Of a stretch of 5,261 bases of DNA, positions 1-5,261 are shown in pieces (the stretch's first letter is position 1; every line of letters begins with the position of its first letter). Both the position numbers and the translations under genes were made by a program. The notes beneath the pieces are model-generated. The model was not told where the DNA came from. It worked only from the letters and a program-made list of their open reading frames with translations, and ran no database searches. This stretch comes from Christensenellaceae bacterium (GTDB taxonomy: Bacteria; Bacillota; Clostridia; Christensenellales; Borkfalkiaceae). Location of the stretch: positions 1 through 5,261 of the forward strand of contig CAOMHR010000120.1 of NCBI GenBank assembly GCA_948482865.1. The letters are read 5' to 3'.

Positions 1-17
1 CCGCCGTTTAAATTTTA
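1..17 (+). terminator. Possible 3' arm and tail of an upstream terminator (cut by window edge)
   Basis: The first ten bases, CCGCCGTTTA, are identical to bases 433-442, which are the end of the right arm plus the start of the T-rich tail of the complete hairpin terminator at 413-438. An AT-rich run follows in both places. I infer that the window begins inside a similar GC-rich hairpin that ends an upstream gene. The left arm is outside the window, so the fold cannot be confirmed here, and strand is assumed from the T-tract. Confidence 0.35.
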
Positions 18-52
18 ACATTAAAAAAATTTGTATAGGTAATACTTATATT

Positions 53-83
53 TTGTGATTTGCTGATTTTGATATGTTAAAAT
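53..83 (+). promoter_or_regulatory. Candidate promoter of the small Cys-rich gene (extended -10)
   Basis: A TAAAAT -10 box at 78-83 is preceded by TG at 75-76 with one base between, which is the extended -10 arrangement. A partial -35, TTGTGA, lies at 53-58 with a long 19-bp spacer, so the extended -10 would have to carry most of the recognition. A start site near base 90 would leave a leader of about 25 nt before the ATG at 115. The surrounding DNA is very AT-rich, so chance matches are easy. Confidence 0.35.
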
Positions 84-114
84 CTATTAAAGAACGATTA
101 TATGGCGGTGGATT

Positions 115-408
115 ATGACAAATGAAAATAAAGACGCGCGGTCCTGCACAAATTGTAAATATTTTATAAAGCATTACGTTAAACATAAAACTTATTTTTA
201 CGCGATAGATTGCGGACATTGCAGTAACTTTAAATTGCCGCGCAATAAAAGGAGTAACTGTCCTTTTGTAAACGATTGCGTGCGTTGGGAGCAGGCGGAA
301 GAAATTGACAGCGCGGACGAGATAGGGCAGATTAAAACCGCAATTGTAAATATGCAGAAACGTCTGGAAGATATTACTTCTATTTTAACCATTATGAAAT
401 CAGATTGA
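115..408 (+). CDS. Small Cys-rich protein with C-terminal coiled coil, function unknown
   Basis: I do not recognise a named family for this 97-residue protein. The N-terminal half holds six cysteines: C11-x2-C14, C33-x2-C36, C49 and C55, with H20, H24 and H35 nearby. This looks like one or two small metal-binding (zinc-type) knuckles, and the region is rich in Lys, Arg and aromatic residues. The C-terminal third has a clean heptad pattern of hydrophobics at residues 70, 73, 77, 80, 84, 87, 91 and 94, which predicts an oligomerising coiled coil. There is no signal peptide or membrane segment, so it should be cytoplasmic. The ATG at 115 follows a G-rich stretch (GGCGGTGG, 104-111) that sits rather close for a Shine-Dalgarno. 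The gene appears monocistronic, with a candidate promoter before it and a strong hairpin directly after its stop. A small nucleic-acid-binding or regulatory protein is possible but unproven. A redox role for the cysteines is the alternative. Confidence 0.75.
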   Translation: MTNENKDARSCTNCKYFIKHYVKHKTYFYAIDCGHCSNFKLPRNKRSNCPFVNDCVRWEQAEEIDSADEIGQIKTAIVNMQKRLEDITSILTIMKSD

Positions 409-412
409 ATTT

Positions 413-438
413 CGGCGGCGGGCGAAAGCCCGCCGCCG
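413..438 (+). terminator. Hairpin terminator after the small Cys-rich gene
   Basis: A perfect 11-bp stem pairs CGGCGGCGGGC (413-423) with GCCCGCCGCCG (428-438) around a GAAA tetraloop of the stable GNRA class. It begins five bases after the TGA stop and is followed by TTTAATATTTAATTT, a broken rather than pure T-tract. It very likely ends transcription of the small gene and insulates the GH43 promoter downstream. The stem is symmetrical, but nothing is transcribed toward it from the other side in this window. Confidence 0.8.
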
Positions 439-476
439 TTTAATATTTAATTTCACAAAAATGTCAGGGTAAAACA

Positions 477-505
477 TTGAAAAGCATTTTTAAAAGTGGT
501 AGAAT
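477..505 (+). promoter_or_regulatory. Sigma-A-type promoter of the GH43 gene
   Basis: A TTGAAA -35 box (477-482) and a TAGAAT -10 box (500-505) are separated by exactly 17 bp. TG at 497-498 adds an extended -10. Each box differs from consensus by one base. Transcription would start near 512, giving a leader of about 70 nt before the ATG at 584. A short dyad, AATGT (460-464) and ACATT (474-478), touches the -35 box and could be an operator half-site pair, though five-base arms are weak evidence. Confidence 0.7.
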
Positions 506-571
506 TACAGTGTGTAAACAGTTGCCTGCGGAACTTTGCGTTTTTGCGTGGCGGCAGGTATGCAAAACTTT

Positions 572-577
572 GGGAGA
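572..577 (+). promoter_or_regulatory. Shine-Dalgarno site that sets the GH43 start
   Basis: GGGAGA lies six bases before the ATG at 584, a good distance for ribosome binding. Neither the in-frame TTG at 536 nor the ATG at 560 has an equally good site. This places the start 16 codons inside the longest open frame. Confidence 0.7.
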
Positions 578-583
578 AAGATT

Positions 584-2083
584 ATGAGATACGAAAATCC
601 CGTTATACAAAGCGACTATTCCGACCCCGACGTAATACGCGTGGGCAGCGATTATTTTATGGTCGCTTCAAGTTTCAACTACGTTCCGGGCGTGCCCGTG
701 CTGCACTCTAAAAATTTAGTGGAGTGGCGGCTTATCAATTACGTTATAGATAAAATCCCCTTTGACGGGTATGACAAAGTTTTGCACGGCAACGGCGTGT
801 GGGCGCCTTCTTTAAGGTGCCATATGGGCAGGTTTTACTGTCTTATACCCTTCCCCGACGAAGGCATTTACGTTTCCACTGCCGACAATCCTTACGGCAA
901 GTGGTCGCCCCTGTGCCCGCTGATAAGGCGCAAGGGACTTATAGACCCCTGCCCCGTGTGGACAGAAGGCGGCGCTTATGTAGTGTGCGCGTTCGCAAAG
1001 AGCCGCATAGGCTTCAATTCAAAACTCGCATTGTTCGAAGCGGACGAGCAACTGTGTTCCGCAGACGAAAATTATACTGTTATATACGACGGCGAAAATC
1101 TTGCCCCCACGATTGAAGGACCCAAAATTTACAGGCAGGGCAAATACTTTCATATACTCGCTCCCTGCGGCGGCGTAAAAAGCGGCTGGCAGGTGGATTT
1201 GCGGTCGGAAAATATTTACGGACCTTATGAGACAAAAGGTGTGCTAATGCAGGGTGATACGGATATAAACGGTCCCCACCAGGGCGCGCTTGTAGACCTT
1301 GACGACTCCGGTCAGCGCTGGGCGTTTATGCACTTTCAGGATAAGGGCGCGTACGGCAGGGTGGTTCATCTGCAACCTGCGCAGTGGCGCGGCGACTGGC
1401 TTATCTGCGGCGAGAGCGAAGGCAACATTGCTGGCACTCCCGTATCGGGCGGCGAATATCCGGTGGATATAAAGACGGATTACGAAATCGACCCCGAAGA
1501 CGGTTTTAAAGAAAAACTTTCGCCCGTGTGGCAGAACCCCGCCAACCCCGTACACGGCTGGTACGAAATGAAGGGCGGGCTTAAACTTTACTGCGTGCCG
1601 CACGGCGGCAATCTCGGCAGCGCGCCGCAGTTGTTTTTGCAGAAAATACCGTATCTCAATTTTTCCGCCAAAACAAAGTGCAGGCTGAACCTTTCAAACG
1701 ACGGCGATGAAGCGGGTTTTGTAATGTTCGGCAGAGAGTACGGTTACGTATGCGTGGTAAGGCGGGACGGCAGGAATTATTTTGAAATAAGAAAGGGCAG
1801 CATGGACGGCAGGGACGAAACCATTGCCCGCAGCCAGCCCTACGATGACGAATATATAACTTTCAGCGTGTCCGCAAAATTCGAAGAGCGCAACAAACTG
1901 ACTTACAAACTCAGCGCGGGCGGCAACGCGTTTACCCACAAATTTTACGCTTCGGGCGGGGTATGGACGGGCGCGAGAATGGGCGTTTACGCCCGTTCGG
2001 AAAATGAGAGCGGCGGCTTTGCGACGTTCAAATTTTTCAGGGTTGCCTGCACGGATAACAGAGCGGGTAATATAAAGGGATAA
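584..2083 (+). CDS. Family GH43 glycosidase (beta-xylosidase / alpha-L-arabinofuranosidase type)
   Basis: This 499-residue enzyme should be an inverting glycosidase that releases xylose or arabinose from oligosaccharide ends. The N-terminal five-bladed propeller spans about residues 1-300. It carries the family's three acidic residues: D14 in SDPDVI (general base), D121 in LIDPCP (pKa modulator) and E178 in IEGPKIY (general acid). The GPHQG motif at 230-234 and the AYGRVVHLQP stretch at 256-265 match the subgroup often classed as GH43_12; that subfamily assignment is from memory of motifs. Residues about 310-487 form a second, beta-rich domain resembling the GH43 C-terminal sandwich. No signal peptide is present, so it probably acts in the cytoplasm on imported oligosaccharides. 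The ATG at 584 is chosen because of its ribosome site and because relatives begin a few residues before the NPV motif. It has its own promoter. Xylosidase versus arabinofuranosidase activity cannot be told from sequence alone. Confidence 0.93.
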   Translation: MRYENPVIQSDYSDPDVIRVGSDYFMVASSFNYVPGVPVLHSKNLVEWRLINYVIDKIPFDGYDKVLHGNGVWAPSLRCHMGRFYCLIPFPDEGIYVSTADNPYGKWSPLCPLIRRKGLIDPCPVWTEGGAYVVCAFAKSRIGFNSKLALFEADEQLCSADENYTVIYDGENLAPTIEGPKIYRQGKYFHILAPCGGVKSGWQVDLRSENIYGPYETKGVLMQGDTDINGPHQGALVDLDDSGQRWAFMHFQDKGAYGRVVHLQPAQWRGDWLICGESEGNIAGTPVSGGEYPVDIKTDYEIDPEDGFKEKLSPVWQNPANPVHGWYEMKGGLKLYCVPHGGNLGSAPQLFLQKIPYLNFSAKTKCRLNLSNDGDEAGFVMFGREYGYVCVVRRDGRNYFEIRKGSMDGRDETIARSQPYDDEYITFSVSAKFEERNKLTYKLSAGGNAFTHKFYASGGVWTGARMGVYARSENESGGFATFKFFRVACTDNRAGNIKG

Positions 2084-2098
2084 ATTGTCGCAAAACCC

Positions 2099-2127
2099 TT
2101 TACTTTCCTGCATTAAAGTATTAAAAT
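2099..2127 (+). promoter_or_regulatory. Candidate promoter of the MATE-deacetylase-kduD cluster, with internal dyad
   Basis: TTTACT (2099-2104) and TAAAAT (2122-2127) are spaced by 17 bp, a plausible -35/-10 pair. A start near 2134 would leave about 27 nt before the ATG at 2161. An inverted repeat, TACTTT (2101-2106) and AAAGTA (2115-2120), fills most of the spacer and overlaps the -35 box, as a repressor operator would. Read-through from the GH43 promoter is also possible because no strong terminator lies between the genes. Confidence 0.45.
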
Positions 2128-2147
2128 GTATTGACTCAAAGCGGTAC

Positions 2148-2154
2148 GGGAAGG
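2148..2154 (+). promoter_or_regulatory. Shine-Dalgarno site that sets the MATE start
   Basis: GGGAAGG ends six bases before the ATG at 2161. An in-frame TTG at 2131 would add ten residues but has no ribosome site, and it lies about where the predicted transcript begins. Confidence 0.65.
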
Positions 2155-2160
2155 CGTAAA

Positions 2161-3642
2161 ATGCAAAAAGTAAAAGTTAAAGAAAAGTACACGTTATTTT
2201 CGGCAAAGGCGCTTGCGCTTCTGATTATACCGATAGTGGTGGAGTCAGCCCTTTCAATGTCGCTGGGGATGATAGACGGGCTTATGGCTTCGTACGCTAA
2301 ATCGGGCGCGGGTGACAACGTCCTTACCGCGATAACCGCCGTGGACCAGATTGCAAGTTTAATCACCCAGCTGTTCAGCGCGTTCGGCGTGGGCGGCGCG
2401 ATAATTACGTCGCAGTTTTTGGGCGCGGGAAAGACGGAAGACGCGAACAAGAGCGCGAAGCAGCTAATGGTTATAATGCTTATTTTCGCTTTCGCCGTGA
2501 CCGCATTAAGTCTGGGGCTGAACAACCAGATTATAAATTTACTGTTCGGTTCGGCTGGGGACGAGACTCTTTCAAACGCATACATATACTTTTACATAAT
2601 TTCGGCTTCCTTCCCGTTCATTGCGCTGTTCAACTGTTGCGCCGCCGTTTTAAGGGCGCAGCGAAAGAGTATGAACACAATGCTTTCGGGCATAATAAGT
2701 TTTTTCCTGAATATCGGCTTTAACGCAATTTTTATTTATGCGTGCAATATGGGCATAGCGGGCGTTGCGCTCGGCACTTTGCTCGCAAGAATTTTCCCCG
2801 CGTTCTTTACGCTGTTTTTACTGTCGCGCAAGAACAACGCGGTGAGAATTAAAGTATTTGAAAAATTCCGCTTTGACGGCGGGCTTATTAAGAGAGTATT
2901 GAAACTTGCCATACCCAGCGGCATAGAAAACAGCCTTTTCCAGCTCGGCAAAATTCTCGTAATTTCTTTTATCACCATAAGTATTTATAAGGTGGGCGAG
3001 CTTAATATCCAGTCGGCGGCTAACTCGGTCGCCTACAACGTGAACACGGTAAGCTCTATCGTCGGCAATGGTATAAACACGGCTACGCTTACGGTAATAG
3101 GGCAGGCGGTCGGCACGGGAAGTATAGCGCAGGTGAAGTTTTATATAAGGCGTATGTTGCTTATAAACTATATAGGCAACGCGTGTTGCGTTGCGCTGAC
3201 TTTCGGGCTTTCGCCGCTGCTTCTGAATTTCTACAATATTTCGGGCGAAGCGCGCGCCGTTGCATGGAACTGCCTGCTGCTGTGCCTGCCGGTACAGATA
3301 GTGACGTATCCGCTGTCGTTCGGTATGCCTGCGGTGCTTAAAGCCAATACGGACGTAAAATACGTAATGGGCGCGGCGTTGGCGTCAATGATAGTAATGC
3401 GCGTGGGGCTGTGTTATATATTGACCTGCGAGTGGGCGGGGATACGTCTCGGCGCAATGGGACTGTGGATAGGAATGGTGTCCGACTGGGTAACGCGCAG
3501 CGTGCTGTTCGGCGGAAGATTTCTGTCCGGCAAATGGAAAACTTCGTCCGGACTTTTAAAGCCCGCCGAAGTATACGGCGAAAGCGAAAGGGTTGCGGAA
3601 GAGCAGCTTGAAAAAGTATTTTCCGACAGGGGGAACAAATGA
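2161..3642 (+). CDS. MATE-family efflux transporter
   Basis: This 493-residue membrane protein belongs to the multidrug and toxin extrusion (MATE/NorM/DinF) superfamily, which exports small organic molecules using a sodium or proton gradient. About twelve hydrophobic segments can be read, roughly at 15-37, 57-80, 98-120, 138-163, 172-195, 197-221, 246-276, 284-312, 330-357, 366-388, 402-423 and 430-452. The two-fold repeat shows in paired features. PIVVES (24-29) in helix 1 corresponds to IPSGIEN (251-257) in helix 7, and SQFLGAG (84-90) corresponds to GQAVGTG (314-320). A charged cytoplasmic loop (about 223-245) joins the halves, and a polar tail of about 40 residues ends the protein. The length is slightly above the usual 440-460 because of that tail. 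The stop codon overlaps the start of the deacetylase gene, so the two are probably translated together. The substrate is unknown. Its place beside carbohydrate enzymes might mean export of a sugar or aromatic by-product, but that is inference. Confidence 0.92.
   Translation: MQKVKVKEKYTLFSAKALALLIIPIVVESALSMSLGMIDGLMASYAKSGAGDNVLTAITAVDQIASLITQLFSAFGVGGAIITSQFLGAGKTEDANKSAKQLMVIMLIFAFAVTALSLGLNNQIINLLFGSAGDETLSNAYIYFYIISASFPFIALFNCCAAVLRAQRKSMNTMLSGIISFFLNIGFNAIFIYACNMGIAGVALGTLLARIFPAFFTLFLLSRKNNAVRIKVFEKFRFDGGLIKRVLKLAIPSGIENSLFQLGKILVISFITISIYKVGELNIQSAANSVAYNVNTVSSIVGNGINTATLTVIGQAVGTGSIAQVKFYIRRMLLINYIGNACCVALTFGLSPLLLNFYNISGEARAVAWNCLLLCLPVQIVTYPLSFGMPAVLKANTDVKYVMGAALASMIVMRVGLCYILTCEWAGIRLGAMGLWIGMVSDWVTRSVLFGGRFLSGKWKTSSGLLKPAEVYGESERVAEEQLEKVFSDRGNK
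3628..3635 (+). promoter_or_regulatory. Shine-Dalgarno site for the deacetylase, inside the MATE 3' end
   Basis: AGGGGGAA ends three bases before the ATG at 3639, and its G-run is about five bases away. It lies within the last codons of the MATE gene, so translation of the two is likely coupled. It supports 3639 over the later in-frame ATGs at 3654 and 3672. Confidence 0.65.
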
Positions 3643-4496
3643 GTTTCAGACAGATGTACGAAGAAAAGTATATGCGCTTTCCGTGCGGCAAAGCAAAGGC
3701 GCTGTCGTTCAGTTACGATGACGGCGTGGCGGCGGATAAAAAACTTGTAAAAATTCTGAATAAATACGGTCTTAAAGCTACGTTCAACTTAAACAATCTT
3801 TTATTCGACTGCGAAAACTGGCACGGCAGAATGGACGAGCGCGAAACCTTTGAAACTTTCAGCGGCGGCGCTCACGAGATAGCCGTTCACGGCGCGCGGC
3901 ATATATTCCTTGACAAAGTTCCGCTTGCGGAAGCGGTGAACGAAGTTTTGCAGAACAGGCTTTACCTTGAAAACAAGTTTAAAAAGATAGTGCGCGGTAT
4001 GGCTTACGCCTACAACGGCTACAACGACGCAATAATTTCAATGTTGAAGGGTTTGGGCATAGACTATTCGCGCACGACAGAAAGTTCGCATACTTTCGCA
4101 ATTCCCGACGACTGGCTGAAATTGAAACCCACCTGTCATCACGCGGACGCGGAGCTTGGAAACCTTTCGGATAAATTTTTCGGCGGTTCGCCCGAAAAAG
4201 ATTTTAAACACCGCGAACCCTGGTTTTTCCTTATATGGGGTCACAGTTACGAGTTTGACGACGATAATAACTGGCACGTAATCGAAGAGTTTGCGCGGCG
4301 CGCGGGAAAGGCGGAAGACGTATGGTTTGCAACCTGCGGCGAAGTTTACCGTTATTGCGCGGCGTACAACAGTCTGGTTTTTTCGCTGGACGGCGAAAGG
4401 GTATACAATCCGTCGTGCATTCCCGTATGGCTGGAAATACGCGGAATGGTGTATGAAATTCCCGCGGGCGGCGAGATTGTTTTTGAAAAAAATTAA
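3639..4496 (+). CDS. CE4/NodB-type polysaccharide deacetylase, probably cytoplasmic
   Basis: This 285-residue protein fits carbohydrate esterase family 4, which removes N- or O-linked acetyl groups from sugars with a divalent metal. Motif 1 is SYDDG (25-29), where D27 would be the catalytic base and D28 a metal ligand. Motif 2 is HGARH (84-88), whose H84 and H88 complete the metal triad. R119 starts a changed motif 3, R-G-M-A-Y, where a proline is usual. H202 in LIWGHSYEF is the likely catalytic acid. Residues 241-285 form a small beta-rich tail. All key residues are present, so it is likely active. There is no signal peptide or membrane anchor, unlike peptidoglycan deacetylases, so deacetylation of imported oligosaccharides (acetylated xylan or pectin fragments) fits the neighbours; this is inference. 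The start overlaps the MATE stop by four bases (ATGA) and has a strong ribosome site. Relatives often begin near MRFP, here at M12, but no good ribosome site precedes that codon. Confidence 0.88.
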   Translation: MSFRQMYEEKYMRFPCGKAKALSFSYDDGVAADKKLVKILNKYGLKATFNLNNLLFDCENWHGRMDERETFETFSGGAHEIAVHGARHIFLDKVPLAEAVNEVLQNRLYLENKFKKIVRGMAYAYNGYNDAIISMLKGLGIDYSRTTESSHTFAIPDDWLKLKPTCHHADAELGNLSDKFFGGSPEKDFKHREPWFFLIWGHSYEFDDDNNWHVIEEFARRAGKAEDVWFATCGEVYRYCAAYNSLVFSLDGERVYNPSCIPVWLEIRGMVYEIPAGGEIVFEKN

Positions 4497-4512
4497 AAAA
4501 ATTTACTGTATT

Positions 4513-4519
4513 AAGGGGG
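4513..4519 (+). promoter_or_regulatory. Shine-Dalgarno site for kduD
   Basis: AAGGGGG ends seven bases before the ATG at 4527, in a 30-nt gap with no terminator or promoter. The gene is therefore probably co-transcribed with the deacetylase. Confidence 0.65.
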
Positions 4520-4526
4520 CAGAAAA

Positions 4527-5261
4527 ATGATTTTAGACAAATTCAGTTTAAAGGACAAGGTTGCAATAGTCACGGGCAGCAACACGGGTCTGGGTCAGGG
4601 CATATGCAAAGCGTACGTTGAAGCGGGCGCGAAAGTAGTGGGTGTATCCCGCAGACCTTCGGACGAAACGGCTGCGCAGTGCGGCAAGAATTTTCACAAC
4701 GTAATCGCCGACCTTTCCGCGTTGGACGTTATTCCCGCGGTGATTGAAGAGACGCTTGAAAAGTTCGGCAGAATAGACGTTCTTGTAAACAACGCGGGAA
4801 TTATAAAAAGGCAGGATTCGATAGAGTTTTCGGAAGAAGACTGGGACAGCGTTTTAAACGTGAATTTAAAGACGGTTTTCTTTCTGACACAGGCGGTTGC
4901 AAGACAGTTCATTAAACAGAATTCGGGCGGAAAAGTCATAAACATAGCGTCAATGCTATCCTATCAGGGCGGCATACGCGTTCCGTCGTACACCGCTTCA
5001 AAGTCGGCAATAAAGGGCGTGACAATGACCCTTGCCAACGAGTGGGCTAAATACGGCATAAACGTGAACGGCATTGCGCCCGGCTATATGGCGACAAACA
5101 ACACTCAGAATTTAAGACAGGATGAAGAGCGCAGTTCTGACATTCTTGCCCGCATTCCCGCGGGACGCTGGGGCACGCCCGAAGATTTGCAGGGCGCGGC
5201 GGTGTTCCTTGCGTCGTCCGCTTCCGACTATGTTAACGGCTTTACCCTTGCGGTCGACGGC
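4527..5261 (+). CDS. kduD: 2-dehydro-3-deoxy-D-gluconate 5-dehydrogenase (KduD), 3' end cut by window
   Basis: The open frame runs 245 codons to the window edge without a stop. The family length is about 253, so only a few C-terminal residues should be missing. KduD interconverts 2,5-diketo-3-deoxygluconate and 2-keto-3-deoxygluconate with NAD(H), a late step in catabolism of unsaturated uronates from pectin and related polymers. The short-chain dehydrogenase signature is complete: TGSNTGLG (16-23) for the nucleotide, NNAG (88-91), N113, and the catalytic S142, Y155 and K159 in SYTASK. Long stretches recall the E. coli enzyme closely, for example INIASMLSYQGGIRVPSYTA (138-157), APGYMATNNTQ (184-194), IPAGRWG (210-216) and FLASSASDYVNG (227-238). 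The ATG at 4527 is set by the ribosome site and the MILDKFSL beginning, which parallels the family start. It lies 30 nt after the deacetylase. Gluconate 5-dehydrogenase and other SDR enzymes are alternatives but fit less well. Confidence 0.93.
   Translation, partial: MILDKFSLKDKVAIVTGSNTGLGQGICKAYVEAGAKVVGVSRRPSDETAAQCGKNFHNVIADLSALDVIPAVIEETLEKFGRIDVLVNNAGIIKRQDSIEFSEEDWDSVLNVNLKTVFFLTQAVARQFIKQNSGGKVINIASMLSYQGGIRVPSYTASKSAIKGVTMTLANEWAKYGINVNGIAPGYMATNNTQNLRQDEERSSDILARIPAGRWGTPEDLQGAAVFLASSASDYVNGFTLAVDG

Noticed and set aside
102..125. A seven-codon upstream frame (ATG at 102, TGA at 123-125) overlapping the start of the small Cys-rich gene
   Set aside because: There is no Shine-Dalgarno before base 102, and so short a frame is common by chance, although a role in translation of gene 1 cannot be excluded.
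535..549. Direct repeat TTTGCGT at 535-541 and 543-549
   Set aside because: Only two short copies occur, which is not enough to call a repeat element or regulator site.
536..583. An in-frame TTG (536) or ATG (560) start extending the GH43 protein by up to 16 residues
   Set aside because: No comparable ribosome site precedes either codon, the extra residues do not resemble the family N-terminus, and the ATG at 584 has GGGAGA at a good distance.
2073..2102. Inverted repeat TAAAGGG / CCCTTTA spanning the GH43 stop codon, as a terminator
   Set aside because: It has only seven pairs with three G-C, a 16-nt loop and no T-tract after it, so it is a weak candidate at best. Its right arm also overlaps the candidate -35 box.
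2131..2160. A TTG start adding ten residues to the MATE protein
   Set aside because: It lacks a ribosome site and lies at about the predicted transcript start. The ATG at 2161 has GGGAAGG six bases upstream.
1694..2585. Long minus-strand open frames opposite the GH43 3' end (to 2113) and the MATE 5' end (2136-2585)
   Set aside because: They lie opposite well-supported genes, show low-complexity or unfamiliar composition, and have no recognisable domain. They are best explained by the codon bias of the true genes.
4527..5261. Gluconate 5-dehydrogenase or generic SDR as the identity of the last gene
   Set aside because: The extended matches to KduD, including the N-terminus and the APGYMATNNTQ and ASSASDYVNG regions, are much more specific than general SDR motifs.

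Overview
This window most likely comes from a Gram-positive, Clostridia-type member of the Bacillota, possibly an uncultured gut lineage. The support is indirect: strong G-rich Shine-Dalgarno sites, sigma-A-like promoters (including extended -10 forms), AT-rich intergenic DNA around moderately GC-rich genes, frequent ATA isoleucine codons, and cytoplasmic carbohydrate enzymes without signal peptides. No marker gene fixes the lineage, so the taxonomy is inference.

All five genes lie on the + strand. Bases 1-114 are AT-rich. They open with what looks like the tail of an upstream terminator and then hold a possible promoter. Gene 1 (115-408) encodes a 97-residue protein with six cysteines and a regular coiled-coil C-terminus; its function is unknown. 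A perfect 11-bp hairpin with a GAAA loop (413-438) closes that unit. A convincing promoter (477-505) and a leader of about 70 nt precede gene 2 (584-2083), a family GH43 glycosidase of the beta-xylosidase / alpha-L-arabinofuranosidase kind.

After a 77-nt gap holding a second candidate promoter with a dyad in its spacer, three genes form a tight cluster. They are a MATE-family transporter (2161-3642), a CE4/NodB-type deacetylase whose start overlaps the transporter stop (3639-4496), and an SDR dehydrogenase that strongly resembles KduD (4527 to the window edge, probably fewer than ten codons short of complete).

Together genes 2-5 read as part of an intracellular plant-polysaccharide utilisation locus. 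GH43 would trim pentose side groups from imported oligosaccharides, the CE4 enzyme would remove acetyl groups from them, and KduD would work on the keto-deoxy-uronate intermediate that leads to 2-keto-3-deoxygluconate. This suggests a pectin- or rhamnogalacturonan-like, or other uronate-containing, substrate. The MATE transporter is the odd member, since it is an exporter family rather than a typical sugar importer. No RNA gene, mobile element or CRISPR array was seen. The GH43, deacetylase and KduD families are ordinary; the least described items are the small Cys-rich coiled-coil protein and the coupling of a MATE transporter to an intracellular deacetylase.
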